A stretch of DNA of 64,000 nucleotides from Legionella fallonii LLAP-10. Lineage in GTDB: Bacteria; Pseudomonadota; Gammaproteobacteria; Legionellales; Legionellaceae. The stretch lies in contig NZ_LN614827.1 in assembly GCF_000953135.1 (NCBI RefSeq), positions 773,001 through 837,000 of the forward strand, read 5' to 3'. Shown here one piece after another: positions 18,528 to 27,400 of the stretch. Position numbers and translations under genes: made by a program. The notes beneath the pieces were generated by a model. That model was not told where the DNA came from, did not search any database, and worked only from the letters and a program-made list of their open reading frames with translations. Position 1 is the first letter of the stretch, and the number at the start of each line of letters is the position of its first letter.

Positions 18528-19046
18528 ATGACGGGGAACTTTCGTTTTACCTATAAACCTGTTGAGAAAAAACAACAGCAACTAGTTTTAGATTGGTTTG
18601 CGCAGCCACATATTAATGAATGGCTTCATGGCGATGGATTAAACAATACTATTGTGGATTTAGAGCAGTTTGTCAATAAAGGGGAATCATGGGCGACTCA
18701 TTGGATAGCTTATGATAAAGAGAGGCCTTTTGCTTATCTTATCACTTCTGACGTTGAGCCATCCATTGAACAACCTGAAAAAGTTGTAACGTTAGATTTA
18801 TTCATTTGCAGACTGGATTATATTGGGAAAGGACTTGCGGTACAGATGATCCATGAATTTTTACTCAGCCAATTTCCTCATGTCTCGTCCGTTCTTATTG
18901 ATCCGGAAAAGAGTAATTCACGAGCAATACATGTGTATAAAAAAGCGGGTTTTAGCATTATTGGTGAATTTATAGCTTCTTGGCATCCTGTACCACATTA
19001 CCAGATGCGTCTTGAGATGGCTGAACTTAAAGCACGTTCTTTGTAG
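18528..19046 (+). CDS. GNAT family N-acetyltransferase
   Basis: The 172-residue product has AAGAGGATATT before the ATG. The fold resembles the AAC(6')/IucB-like branch: an N-terminal FRFTYKPVEKKQQQLVLDWF with WLHGD, then the acetyl-CoA loop region with YIGKGLAVQMIHEFL (Q/RxxGxG/A equivalent), then DPEKSNSRAIHVYKKAGF, the typical motif B. It transfers an acetyl group from acetyl-CoA to an amine in the cytoplasm. The substrate could be an aminoglycoside, a siderophore precursor or another amine; sequence alone does not decide, so resistance should not be assumed. Confidence 0.85.
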   Translation: MTGNFRFTYKPVEKKQQQLVLDWFAQPHINEWLHGDGLNNTIVDLEQFVNKGESWATHWIAYDKERPFAYLITSDVEPSIEQPEKVVTLDLFICRLDYIGKGLAVQMIHEFLLSQFPHVSSVLIDPEKSNSRAIHVYKKAGFSIIGEFIASWHPVPHYQMRLEMAELKARSL

Positions 19047-19158
19047 TTCCTTGTAACCTGGATGCGGCGCAGCGTAATCCGGGTTTTCCACCATCAATTC
19101 TCTGGGCTACAATCATAGTAAGTTGGGTCAAAATAACTCAAGCGACCCTCAATATGTA

Positions 19159-19923
19159 TCAATGTTCAGTATGAGTAAAACTCGGATTATAACCAAAATA
19201 CTCATTATAAATTTTTGAATAAGTGCCGTCTTTTTCCATATCGAGTAAGGTATGGTTTATTTTATCAATTAAGGGCGCATTGCTTTTGAGGGATATGATC
19301 CCGTAACCACTTCCTATAGGTATTTTGTCGCCAACTAGCATTAAATTACTATCAGTAGAGCGACCAACAGTAGTCACAATATAGCGCGCGGCATAATGAT
19401 TTATCAAAATAACATCAATTTTTTTGTTCATCAGTGCGCTAATTAATTCCGCCGGATCCGTAAACTCTATGAAGGTATTCATATTACTATATTTACTTAA
19501 AATAGGGGCCTCTTGAAAGTTAATTTTATAAAAACCAACTCTCTTATTATTAATATCTTCAGGTGTTTTGATGGAGTTGGTCTTTAACGTTAAAAATTGA
19601 CCATGACTAGGTAAATAAGGAAGGCTGTAAAGGTAGGAGTCAGGTAAGAACGAAGTAATAGGCTTAGGGGTGAAGGTGATATCAAAAATTCCCTGATCTA
19701 GTCCACTAAGCTCGCCTTGTTTAGGGATAGCGACATATTCACATTCTGCTTGTAAGCGTTTACATACTGTGTTCATAAGCTCAATTACGAAACCGTAATA
19801 ATGATTTGAGGTATCTGACTTTGATGAAAAAGGGGGGGCAAATTGTAATACACCCACCTTAAGTTTGTCGCCATAAGCAAGAACATTGCTCACTAATAAG
19901 ATAATAAGTACTATCAGCTTCAT
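19159..19923 (-). CDS. Periplasmic amino-acid-type solute-binding protein, orphan
   Basis: The 254-residue product has a signal peptide (about 1-17, cut near VLAYG) and the SBP_bac_3 fold: KVGVLQFAPPFS, GFVIELMNTVCKRLQ, then FDITFTPKPIT, the hinge and a second lobe with KIDVILINHYAA and IGSGYGIISLKSNAPL. The family binds polar amino acids such as Arg or Gln for ABC importers. No permease or ATPase gene is adjacent, so it either serves a transporter encoded elsewhere or is a stand-alone periplasmic sensor. It is divergent from the next gene by about 255 bp, in which I see no further gene. Confidence 0.85.
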   Translation of the reverse strand: MKLIVLIILLVSNVLAYGDKLKVGVLQFAPPFSSKSDTSNHYYGFVIELMNTVCKRLQAECEYVAIPKQGELSGLDQGIFDITFTPKPITSFLPDSYLYSLPYLPSHGQFLTLKTNSIKTPEDINNKRVGFYKINFQEAPILSKYSNMNTFIEFTDPAELISALMNKKIDVILINHYAARYIVTTVGRSTDSNLMLVGDKIPIGSGYGIISLKSNAPLIDKINHTLLDMEKDGTYSKIYNEYFGYNPSFTHTEH

Positions 19924-20178
19924 GCATAAAATTCCTTATGGATATAGTGTCACTTTAAGAGGAACTACTGTACTTTGTCAAATAAATAGTGATGCTCCTC
20001 AGGATACAATAAGCTTCTTCGCTAGCTGTATAAAGCAGTTGTCAGGTCTATAGACTGCGAGCTAAGGAATACCTATACCTCATACCGTGTCATGCTTGTA
20101 CTATTTGTGCTATTTCTACTAAAGGAGTAATCTGTTAAATTAACGCGTCGTATTTATTATTCTCACAGGTTGATACAT

Positions 20179-20655
20179 ATGTTCACAAAAGATCCAAAAG
20201 AGGTTTTTAAAAAGATCATTATTATTTTTTGGATGATCTGGTGGCTTATTGCTTTGTGGACTGATGTTGTAGGGCTTTTAGCTCATCACGGATTATTGAT
20301 TAAAAGTTGGGCTCCCAATACTAATCTACCTCATTTAATTGATTCCTTAAAAATGTATTCTCTTCCCTCATGGGCTCCTCACCTATTTTTTATAGGTATT
20401 TTGCTTTGGTCATTCATTTCGACCGCTGCCTTTGTATGGACAGGCATGAGCTTACATCGAGAAGTTACAATATGGATGCGAAGAGCAGATATTGCCTTTG
20501 TTATTTCTATTAGTTTTTGGCTTGCTTTTTTTCTGGCAGATCAGCTGGTGATGAAATTTGATTTAGAAGAAAATCATATGGTGCAGGGGGGATTTCAATT
20601 ATTAACTTATCTCATGCTTTATTTGTTGCCTTCGGGTAAAGTAACAGATAAGTAA
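20179..20655 (+). CDS. Four-helix inner-membrane protein of unknown function
   Basis: The 158-residue product starts at the ATG 20179, which has AGG 9 nt upstream; a TTG at 20170 is possible. Four hydrophobic segments are visible (about 10-35, 60-85, 100-125, 135-152), with Trp-rich first and second helices (FWMIWWLIALW). No conserved catalytic motif is seen. It stands alone between the solute-binding gene and another small membrane protein. Confidence 0.72.
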   Translation: MFTKDPKEVFKKIIIIFWMIWWLIALWTDVVGLLAHHGLLIKSWAPNTNLPHLIDSLKMYSLPSWAPHLFFIGILLWSFISTAAFVWTGMSLHREVTIWMRRADIAFVISISFWLAFFLADQLVMKFDLEENHMVQGGFQLLTYLMLYLLPSGKVTDK

Positions 20656-20861
20656 TTGCATCAAAGAGCTCAATTAATGCTCAAAGTATCTTATACTTTA
20701 AGTACCTCATTTATATTTTAGGTAGAGTTTTAGATTGTGTTTGTAAGTTCTACTAATAGTGATCAAAGCTCAATATTTTTCGCGACTCCCCAAAATTAAG
20801 ATTTTTGTTTCATTTTTAGAAAATTTGCAAGTAGTTTCTTTAGTCTTTAGGAGGGATAGTC

Positions 20862-21248
20862 ATGGAGACATCAAAATTTTTAAGTAAAGTTCTAGGGTTT
20901 TATTTATTTATAATTGGTAGTGCCATGCTGCTCAACATGCATCAATTTACCAGTCATGTTGTAAAACTCATTAATGACACTCAATTAATGTTTGTTTCGG
21001 GGTTTTTTGTACTCATTTTGGGGTTATTAATGGTTGTAAGCCATAATGTCTGGCAGTGGAGTTGGCGATTAATTATCACGATTATTGCTTGGTTAATTTT
21101 GTTTAAGGGCGTTAGCATCATCTACTTCCCTAAATATCTTGATACCGTTACCATACATTTTGTACGCAACATGTCTATATCTTACACTGCGGCCAGTATC
21201 GATGTCATTCTGGGGCTAGTGTTAATTTATAAGGGATTTAAAGATTAA
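20862..21248 (+). CDS. Small four-helix membrane protein
   Basis: The 128-residue product has a strong AGGAGGG site 6-7 nt before the ATG. Four hydrophobic segments occur at about 10-27, 42-60, 68-88 and 108-124, with a short amphipathic linker. I recognise no named family. The 206-bp interval before it is AT-rich and carries no gene. Confidence 0.75.
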   Translation: METSKFLSKVLGFYLFIIGSAMLLNMHQFTSHVVKLINDTQLMFVSGFFVLILGLLMVVSHNVWQWSWRLIITIIAWLILFKGVSIIYFPKYLDTVTIHFVRNMSISYTAASIDVILGLVLIYKGFKD

Positions 21249-21302
21249 TGAATGGTTTTTCGGCTATACTCCTATCCGGGTATTATTGAACAAGGATAGG
21301 TT

Positions 21303-22304
21303 ATGGCAAACTCTACAGTTAAAATTGTCCGTTTTCATGAAGTTGGCGGTCCTGAAGTATTACGCCTAGAAGAAATGCCTTTACCTGAGCCAGGTAAGGG
21401 TGAGGTGCGGCTACGTGTTAAGGCTATTGGATTAAATCGTGCTGAAGTTATGTTTAGAGAAGGGCGCTATCTTGTTGTACCCCAGTTGCCTTCTCATATC
21501 GGTTATGAAGCCTCGGGAATTGTTGAGGCGGTTGGACCAGAAGTCGATAATCAACTCATTGGTCGCAAGTTCAGTACAGTTCCCTGTTTTAATATGGGGC
21601 GATACGGTGTTTATGGCGAAGTGGCCATAGTGCCTGCCTATGCCTTGGCGGCTTATCCAGAAAAACTATCTTTTAGTGAGGCCACCTCCATTTGGATGCA
21701 ATATCTTACGGCATATGGAGCACTGATTCATTTTGGAAAAATTGCCAAGGGGGATTATGTCCTTATTACTGCAGCAAGCAGTAGCGTGGGAATTGCTGCT
21801 TGTGAGATAGCTCGTGCCCAGGGTGCTGTGAGTATTGCCATAACCCGAAAAAGCAGTAAAAAAGCGGAGCTACTGAAACTGGGTGCTCAGCATGTTATTG
21901 TGACTGAACATGAGGATTTGGTCAGTCGCGTTCATGAAATTAGTGGTGGCAAAGGAGCCAGGATTATTTTTGATCCCATTGGCGGTAAAAATTTAGAAAA
22001 GCTTGCAGAGGCGGCAGCTGAAGGAGCAACTATATTTGAATATGGAGCCTTAGCACCAGAGCCTACTCCATTTCCACTGTTTGCTGCTCTTGCTAAAGGA
22101 CTTTCTGTGCGTGGATACACTTTGTTTGAGCTCTTCGCTGATCCAAAGGTAAGTGCTGAAGCACAACAATATACTTTTGACCGTTTGCAAGAGGGAACCT
22201 TTAAACCCAAAATTGCCCGCACTTTTAGTTTGGATCAGATAGTAGAAGCACACCGCTTTATGGAGTCCAATGAGCAAATTGGGAAAATAGTAGTTACTGT
22301 TTAG
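21303..22304 (+). CDS. MDR-family NAD(P)H quinone oxidoreductase / zinc-less alcohol dehydrogenase
   Basis: The 333-residue product has the GroES-like domain (VRFHEVGGPEVLRLEEMPLP, then GLNRAEVMFREG and GYEASGIVEAVG) and a Rossmann domain with VLITAASSSVGIAACEIA near residue 158. The zinc-binding Cys/His set of classical alcohol dehydrogenases is missing, which points to the quinone reductase (QOR) branch reducing quinones or enones with NADPH. Full length for the family. AGGATAGGTT precedes the ATG, and the gene begins 54 bp after the small membrane protein. Confidence 0.88.
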   Translation: MANSTVKIVRFHEVGGPEVLRLEEMPLPEPGKGEVRLRVKAIGLNRAEVMFREGRYLVVPQLPSHIGYEASGIVEAVGPEVDNQLIGRKFSTVPCFNMGRYGVYGEVAIVPAYALAAYPEKLSFSEATSIWMQYLTAYGALIHFGKIAKGDYVLITAASSSVGIAACEIARAQGAVSIAITRKSSKKAELLKLGAQHVIVTEHEDLVSRVHEISGGKGARIIFDPIGGKNLEKLAEAAAEGATIFEYGALAPEPTPFPLFAALAKGLSVRGYTLFELFADPKVSAEAQQYTFDRLQEGTFKPKIARTFSLDQIVEAHRFMESNEQIGKIVVTV

Positions 22305-22363
22305 GTCAACCGCGCTTTATACCTGGGAGTTTTTCTCAAAAAGTTTAATGAGATTTAGTTGGT

Positions 22364-22496
22364 GGCTTGGGGGCCGCGTTCGTGTAACCAGGATCAGGAT
22401 TGACTTCATTGCACCTTATTCACTATATAAAGAATTTGTAATGCTGTGTTTATCCTGATACTGGTTCCTAGGTTACGCGAACGCGGTGTCCAGGCT
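22364..22496. repeat. Hairpin repeat family F, copy 1
   Basis: Arms GGCCGCGTTCGTGTAACCAG and CTAGGTTACGCGAACGCGG pair, and ATCAGGAT/ATCCTGAT forms an inner stem. The centre (GACTT.ATTGCAC, ATATAAAGAA, GTGTTTATCCTGAT) is shared with 50096-50240, while the outer arms differ. It lies between the MDR and MFS genes. Confidence 0.82.
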
Positions 22497-22537
22497 ACAT
22501 TGTCCCGCATGCATAGAGAAATTTACTACATCACGCC

Positions 22538-22566
22538 TTCTTGACGCGTTAATTTCGCTTTATAAT
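22538..22566 (+). promoter_or_regulatory. Candidate sigma-70 promoter for the MFS gene
   Basis: A perfect TATAAT (22561-22566) lies 17 bp after TTCTTG (22538-22543); a TTGACG at 22541 would give only 14 bp. It overlaps the first in-frame ATG at 22565, which argues that translation starts later, at 22604. Confidence 0.5.
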
Positions 22567-22603
22567 GCGCACATACATCGATCCTTTTAATCAAAGACAG
22601 CTT

Positions 22604-23881
22604 ATGAAGAACAATTTATCATTTAAAAACATTACGGCTATTATTATGGGTAATGCAATTGAATGGTACGACTATTTTGTTTACTCTTTTTTAAGTGTGT
22701 ATTTAGCCAAAATATTTTTCCCAAGCTCTAATGAGCTTAATTCTTTATTAGCTATAACGGCCACTTTTGGCGCTGCATTTTTTATGCGTCCGTTAGGGGG
22801 CATTGTTTTGGGAATGGTTGCTGATAAGTACGGTCGAATTCGAGCAATGAATTGGTCCATTGCCTTGATGACTCTAGCCTTAGCCTTAATCACTTTTGCG
22901 CCAACCTACAATAAGGTTGGGGTGATTGCTCCATGCATTGTTTTATTTGCTCGGCTGATTCAAGGATTCTCTGCAGGGGGTGAATGTGGCGTTTCTCCAG
23001 TTATTTTATTTGAGTCCTCACCTGCAGATAAAAGAGGGCTGTATTGTTCTTTGCACACTTTTAGCCAGATGGTTGCTGTATTCTTGAGCTTGGGGATAGG
23101 CGTACTATTGGCAAAGTACCTATCAATCCCACAGATTGAAGATTGGGGATGGCGTATTCCATTTTTTATTGGATTAATCATTATTCCAGTAGGTGTATAT
23201 ATTAGGCGTTGTGTGAAAGAGCCTTTAGCTATTGTGCCAACATCATCAAAAAAGTCATTACTAAGAACGACGCAGCATAATCGGCGCAATTTGCTTATAG
23301 TCACTGGCTTGGTTAGTGGTGGAACGGTCGCAATGTATGTCCTTTTATCCTACATGCCAACTTATGTGACAATGTACTTACATCTTGATGCTTTTGATGC
23401 TTATAGTTCCAGCTTAATCGGCGTAGGTTTGATGATAGTATTCATTCCTTATTTTGGCTGGTTATCTGATAAAGTGGGAAGAAAGAGCCTAGTATTATTA
23501 TCTATGCTGTGTTGTTTCAGTGAACTTTATCCTTGTTTTTTATGGCTCAATGCAGCCCCCTCATTCCAAAGACTTGTTATGGTTCAATGTATTATTTGTT
23601 TTCCTTTGGCAATGTATTACGGAGCAATCCAGGCTGCTATTACTGAAATATTTCCATTTAATGTTCGTTCAACGTGTTTGTCTCTGAGTGTTAACGTATC
23701 CGTATTATTATTTGGTTCTTTCGCTCAATTTTTTGTAACTTTATTTATTAAGCTATTTGATAATCCTTTGGCGGTGACTATTTATCCATTAGCTGGCATA
23801 GCGATTTCTATATTAAGTGTCCTAATGTATCAAGAACATAGAGAATCTGATGTTATAGCCAACAAGGTCATGGCAGGCTGA
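22604..23881 (+). CDS. MFS transporter, metabolite:H+ symporter type
   Basis: The product has 425 residues from the ATG at 22604. An in-frame ATG at 22565 lies within the probable -10 box and is less likely. The N-terminus GNAIEWYDYFVYSFLSVYLAKIFFP and the loop ADKYGRIRAMNWS are characteristic of the MHS branch (ProP/KgtP-like), and GWLSDKVGRKSL is the matching loop after helix 8. Twelve membrane helices fit the hydropathy. These carry organic acids, betaines or proline with protons across the inner membrane. The substrate is not predictable. No neighbouring metabolic gene helps. Confidence 0.9.
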   Translation: MKNNLSFKNITAIIMGNAIEWYDYFVYSFLSVYLAKIFFPSSNELNSLLAITATFGAAFFMRPLGGIVLGMVADKYGRIRAMNWSIALMTLALALITFAPTYNKVGVIAPCIVLFARLIQGFSAGGECGVSPVILFESSPADKRGLYCSLHTFSQMVAVFLSLGIGVLLAKYLSIPQIEDWGWRIPFFIGLIIIPVGVYIRRCVKEPLAIVPTSSKKSLLRTTQHNRRNLLIVTGLVSGGTVAMYVLLSYMPTYVTMYLHLDAFDAYSSSLIGVGLMIVFIPYFGWLSDKVGRKSLVLLSMLCCFSELYPCFLWLNAAPSFQRLVMVQCIICFPLAMYYGAIQAAITEIFPFNVRSTCLSLSVNVSVLLFGSFAQFFVTLFIKLFDNPLAVTIYPLAGIAISILSVLMYQEHRESDVIANKVMAG

Positions 23882-24053
23882 TTCATGATAAAAAAAATCA
23901 AACTAGTTTAATGGAAGAGCAGATCTTCTTAATTTATAGAGCGTTCAGAGTAGATAATATAAAGAGCTATAATCAATAGTATTACTTAAGATAACGATAT
24001 CACTTGAGTATAGGAGTGCTCAGATCTCTGTTTTAGCTTGTGAGGAGTTCATT

Positions 24054-24361
24054 ATGGGTACAATGGTGTATCATTCGTTTGATTTAGATGGATGTTTTAG
24101 GAATGAGGTCTCCGCACAAGCTCTTGCTATAACTGCTGCGTTCGGAGCGCTTGTTCTTGCTCCCACGGGCATTGGGCTTATTGTTGGTATGGCTGTAGCC
24201 GGTGCATTGGCATTGGCTAGCATTGGGACTGCAATTGGTGCTAAACACACTTGGCCCAAAAAACTCGCGATTTCAAGCATGCAATCGAAGAGATAAAAGA
24301 GCATCCTGAAGAGCACGTGGAGGAAGGGCTGCAGTCAGCAAATTTCAGTGGGATGCATTAA
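24054..24361 (+). pseudogene. Small glycine-zipper membrane protein, frameshifted at A6
   Basis: GAGGAG precedes the ATG. The first 70 or so codons encode a polar start and a long Ala/Gly-rich hydrophobic segment (ALAITAAFGALVLAPTG and onward). At CCCAAAAAACTC (about 24255-24266) the frame runs on to an early stop at 24296. In the -1 frame a polar tail continues cleanly (KTRDFKHAIEEIKEHPEEHV then to TAA 24359-24361). One extra A would restore about 102 residues. This is either a one-base deletion, slippage on the A run, or a sequencing error. Function unknown. Confidence 0.62.
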
Positions 24362-24453
24362 TCTGAGTTGGGGCAAGATCCAACAACGGATGTTGAGTCA
24401 AACACAAGCTTAGTGTCGGGTAGTTTGTTGCTCGACTTACCAGCCTTAATACG

Positions 24454-25764
24454 TTAATGTAATTTAAGAGCAGAACGTACTCGCCTCATCAAAAAATTAG
24501 CGACAGTCATGACGCCTACTTTCCAGTAACCTATTATTTTAATTTGATGTGATTTATAGAGAGACAAATACATCATTCTAGCTAAATACCCCGTAATAAA
24601 TACACTTTTTTCATTGCCTACAAATAACGCACCAGTTGTTCGATTATGGCTTAAAGAGACTAAAGAACCATAATCGACATAGCGATAATTAGGCAGTGGT
24701 TTATTTTTTAACCGATGCTTAATTGATTTAACTAATAAGCTGGCTTGTTGATGAGCCGCTTGCGCGCGAGCTGGCACCTGCTTTCCATCAGGCATCATAC
24801 AGCACGCACAATCCCCTAGTGCGAAAATGGTATCATCAACGGTAGTTTGCAATGTTGGTTTCACTTTAATTTGACCAGCATTATTTAACTCAAAATCAGC
24901 TAGAGTTTTTACGCCCTCTTGGCCTTTGACCCCGGCAGCCCAAATCACCATATCGGCGGGCAGAAATTGGTTGTCTTGAGTCATCAATCCATTATCTTTT
25001 ACAGCAGTGACTCGAGTATTGGCTAAAATATCAATATCCATATGCTTTAATTGTTTTTGTGTTACTGCAGAAATATTCTCTGGTAAGGGCGACAAAATAC
25101 GAGAGGCCGCTTCAATAATAGTAATAGTGGCGATCTCTTTGGGGACATATTTTTGTGAAATGAGTGCGCTCAGTTCTGATAAGGATGTTCGTAGTGATGC
25201 CGCTAATTCAACACCTGTAGCACCGCCACCTACAATAGCTAGCCGAATAGGTTGCTCGTAATTTTCATAGTGTTTATTAATTAATTTTTCAAAAAGAACC
25301 TTATGAATTTTTTTTGCCTGGGCTTCTACATCTAGATAATAACAAAACTGATCACTTCCGGACGTATTGAAGTTATTGGTAACACTGCCAATAGCTAGAA
25401 CCAAAATGTCATAGGAAAGGGTTAATTGCTCGGCTCTCTCTTCTTCATTAGGGTTGTGGATTAATATAGTTTTGTTTTTTCTATCAATTTGTCTTAGTTG
25501 ACCTAATTCAAAATGAAATTGATTTTTTTTGGCAATGGCTAAGTAGCCCATTTTGTCATAAACGTTGTTAAGACTGCCACTGGCTACTTCATGAAATAAA
25601 GGTTTCCATACATGGGTTAGTGATTGATCCACTAAGGTAATTTTTATATCTTTGCGATTGCGATAGGCTCGCCCTAAAGAAACAACCAACTCTAAGCCGC
25701 CAGCTCCGCCACCTACGACGATGATATTCAAAATTGACTCCCAATGTTTACATCCATTGTTCAT
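24454..25764 (-). CDS. ndh: Type II NADH dehydrogenase (NDH-2)
   Basis: The product has up to 436 residues. FAD-binding IIVVGGGAGGLELV lies at the N-terminus, NADH-binding LAIVGGGATGVELAASL near residue 180, ATG-like VIWAAGVKG and FALGDCACC in the C-terminal half, and a C-terminal amphipathic membrane-binding region. NDH-2 passes electrons from NADH to ubiquinone at the inner membrane without pumping protons. The ATG at 25764 has a poor ribosome site; a TTG at 25731 with GGGAG 7 nt upstream would start just before the FAD motif and is a real alternative. Confidence 0.9.
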   Translation of the reverse strand: MNNGCKHWESILNIIVVGGGAGGLELVVSLGRAYRNRKDIKITLVDQSLTHVWKPLFHEVASGSLNNVYDKMGYLAIAKKNQFHFELGQLRQIDRKNKTILIHNPNEEERAEQLTLSYDILVLAIGSVTNNFNTSGSDQFCYYLDVEAQAKKIHKVLFEKLINKHYENYEQPIRLAIVGGGATGVELAASLRTSLSELSALISQKYVPKEIATITIIEAASRILSPLPENISAVTQKQLKHMDIDILANTRVTAVKDNGLMTQDNQFLPADMVIWAAGVKGQEGVKTLADFELNNAGQIKVKPTLQTTVDDTIFALGDCACCMMPDGKQVPARAQAAHQQASLLVKSIKHRLKNKPLPNYRYVDYGSLVSLSHNRTTGALFVGNEKSVFITGYLARMMYLSLYKSHQIKIIGYWKVGVMTVANFLMRRVRSALKLH

Positions 25765-25829
25765 AGCTTTATTGTAGCCTTTATTTAATTCGCCGCAAAA
25801 GCAATTATTTTAATTATTAAGAGTTGCAA

Positions 25830-26033
25830 ATGAATAAATTGATTTGTTCTCTTTTCTTATTATCAAATCTTATCAATAGTCACGCTGAAAATAATACGGC
25901 ATGCCAGAATCCTAAAATTAAAATTGCAGATCTTCGTGAATTAGTTTACTCCTACAAACATAATCAATGCAGTAAATTGGACGTTCCTGATACCCCGGCA
26001 CTAATGGATTTTCTGGTAGCCATATGGTTTTGA
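25830..26033 (+). pseudogene. Small secreted protein truncated by the 193-bp repeat array
   Basis: The ATG at 25830 opens a 67-residue frame with a signal peptide (NKLICSLFLLSNLINSHA, cut near residue 20) and a mature part with two cysteines. The last five residues, Val-Ala-Ile-Trp-Phe, and the stop lie in sequence matching the start of the repeat unit (GGTAGCCATATGGTTTTGAA against GGTATCCATATGG in other units). The natural C-terminus therefore seems lost or replaced by repeat sequence. No continuation is seen after the array. Confidence 0.55.
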
Positions 26034-27264
26034 ACCATTGATGGATGCCGGCTTTCGCCGGCAATTCGAATGTGGTGGAAAATGGCTTCGTCGATACGCT
26101 ACTCGAATTCTCGTACCCTGGTTCTGCGCTTTGTGTTTCCCTGCACGTTCCTCACTACAGCGAGTTTGGAACGAAGTCTAATTTTAGACGAATTACCGGC
26201 GAAAGCCGGTATCCATATGGTTTTGAACCATTGATGGATGCCGACTTTCGTCGGCAATTCGAATGTGGTGGGAAATGGCTTCGTCGATACGTTACTCGAA
26301 TTCTCGTACCTCGGTTCTGCGCTTTGTGTCTCCTTGCACGTTCCTCACTACAGCGAGTTTGGAACGAAATCTAATTTTAGACGAATTACCGGCGAAAGCC
26401 GATATCCATATGGTTTTGAACCATTGATGGATGCCGATTAGTTGGCAATTCGAATGTGGTGGGAAATGGCTTCGTCGATACGCTACTCGAATTCTCGTAC
26501 CCTGGTTCTGCGCTTTGTGTCTCCTTGCACGTTCCTCACTACAGCGAGTTTGGAACGAAGTCTAATTTTAGACGAATTACCGGCGAAAGCCGGTATCCAT
26601 ATGGTTTTGAACCATTAATGGATGCCGATTAGTTGGCAATTCGAATGTGGTGGGAAATGGCTTCGTCGATACGCTACTCGAATTCTCGTACCCTGGTTCT
26701 GCGCTTTGTGTTTCCCTGCACGTTCCTCACTACAGCGAGTTTGGAACGAAGTCTAATTTTAGACGAATTACCGGCGAAAGCCGGTATCCATATGGTTTTG
26801 AACCATTGATGGATGCCGGCTTTCGCCGGTAATTCGAATGTGGTGGGAAATGGCTTCGTCGATACGCTACTCGAATTCTCGTACCCTGGTTCTGCGCTTT
26901 GTGTCTCCCTGCACGTTCCTCACTACAGCGAGTTTGGAACGAAGTCTAATTTTAGACGAATTACCGGCGAAAGCCGGTATCCATATGGTTTTGAACCATT
27001 GATGGATGCCGGCTTTCGCCGGTAATTCGAATGTGGTGGGAAATGGCTTCGTCGATACGCTACTCGAATTCTCGTACCCTGGTTCTGCGCTTTGTGTCTC
27101 CCTGCACGTTCCTCACTACAGCGAGTTTGGAACGAAGTCTAATTTTAGACGAATTACCGGCGAAAGCCGGTATCCATATGGTTTTGAACCATTAATGGAT
27201 GCCGACTTTCGTCGACAATTCGAATGTGGTGGGAAATGGCTTCGTCGATACGGTGCTAGAATTC
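26015..27264. repeat. Tandem array of 193-bp units
   Basis: ATGGATGCCG marks occur at 26041, 26234, 26427, 26618, 26809, 27002 and 27195, giving spacings of 193, 193, 191, 191, 193 and 193. Six full units and one partial unit are present. Each unit has a hairpin (GAATTACCGGCGAAAGCCGG, loop TATCCATATGGTTTTGAACCATTGATGGATG, then CCGGCTTTCGCCGGCAATTC) and a tail of about 120 bp with no internal symmetry. Two units have a shortened right arm, which explains the 191-bp spacing. Each unit has a short open frame, but the frame rotates and no ribosome site is present, so these are not genes. Confidence 0.95.
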
Positions 27265-27400
27265 CCGTGTAAGTGCTAGGCTTGATGTGGGGTACATAAA
27301 GGAAGTTTTATTTTTTCTTTATGTACCTAAAAGGCTATAGACTTTTAAAAATTTCTTCGGCAGACTGTGTTATTCATTTTATGTCAAGGACGCAAGAAGA

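Noticed and set aside
18528-19046. Aminoglycoside resistance gene
   Set aside because: Only the general GNAT fold is supported; substrate specificity cannot be assigned.
26015-27264. Possible CRISPR array
   Set aside because: Units are contiguous and nearly identical over all 193 bp; there are no unique spacers and no cas genes.
26045-27272. A series of overlapping 60-109 residue open frames with the same protein sequence in the 193-bp array
   Set aside because: They arise from repetition of one DNA unit, shift frame with each unit, and lack ribosome sites.
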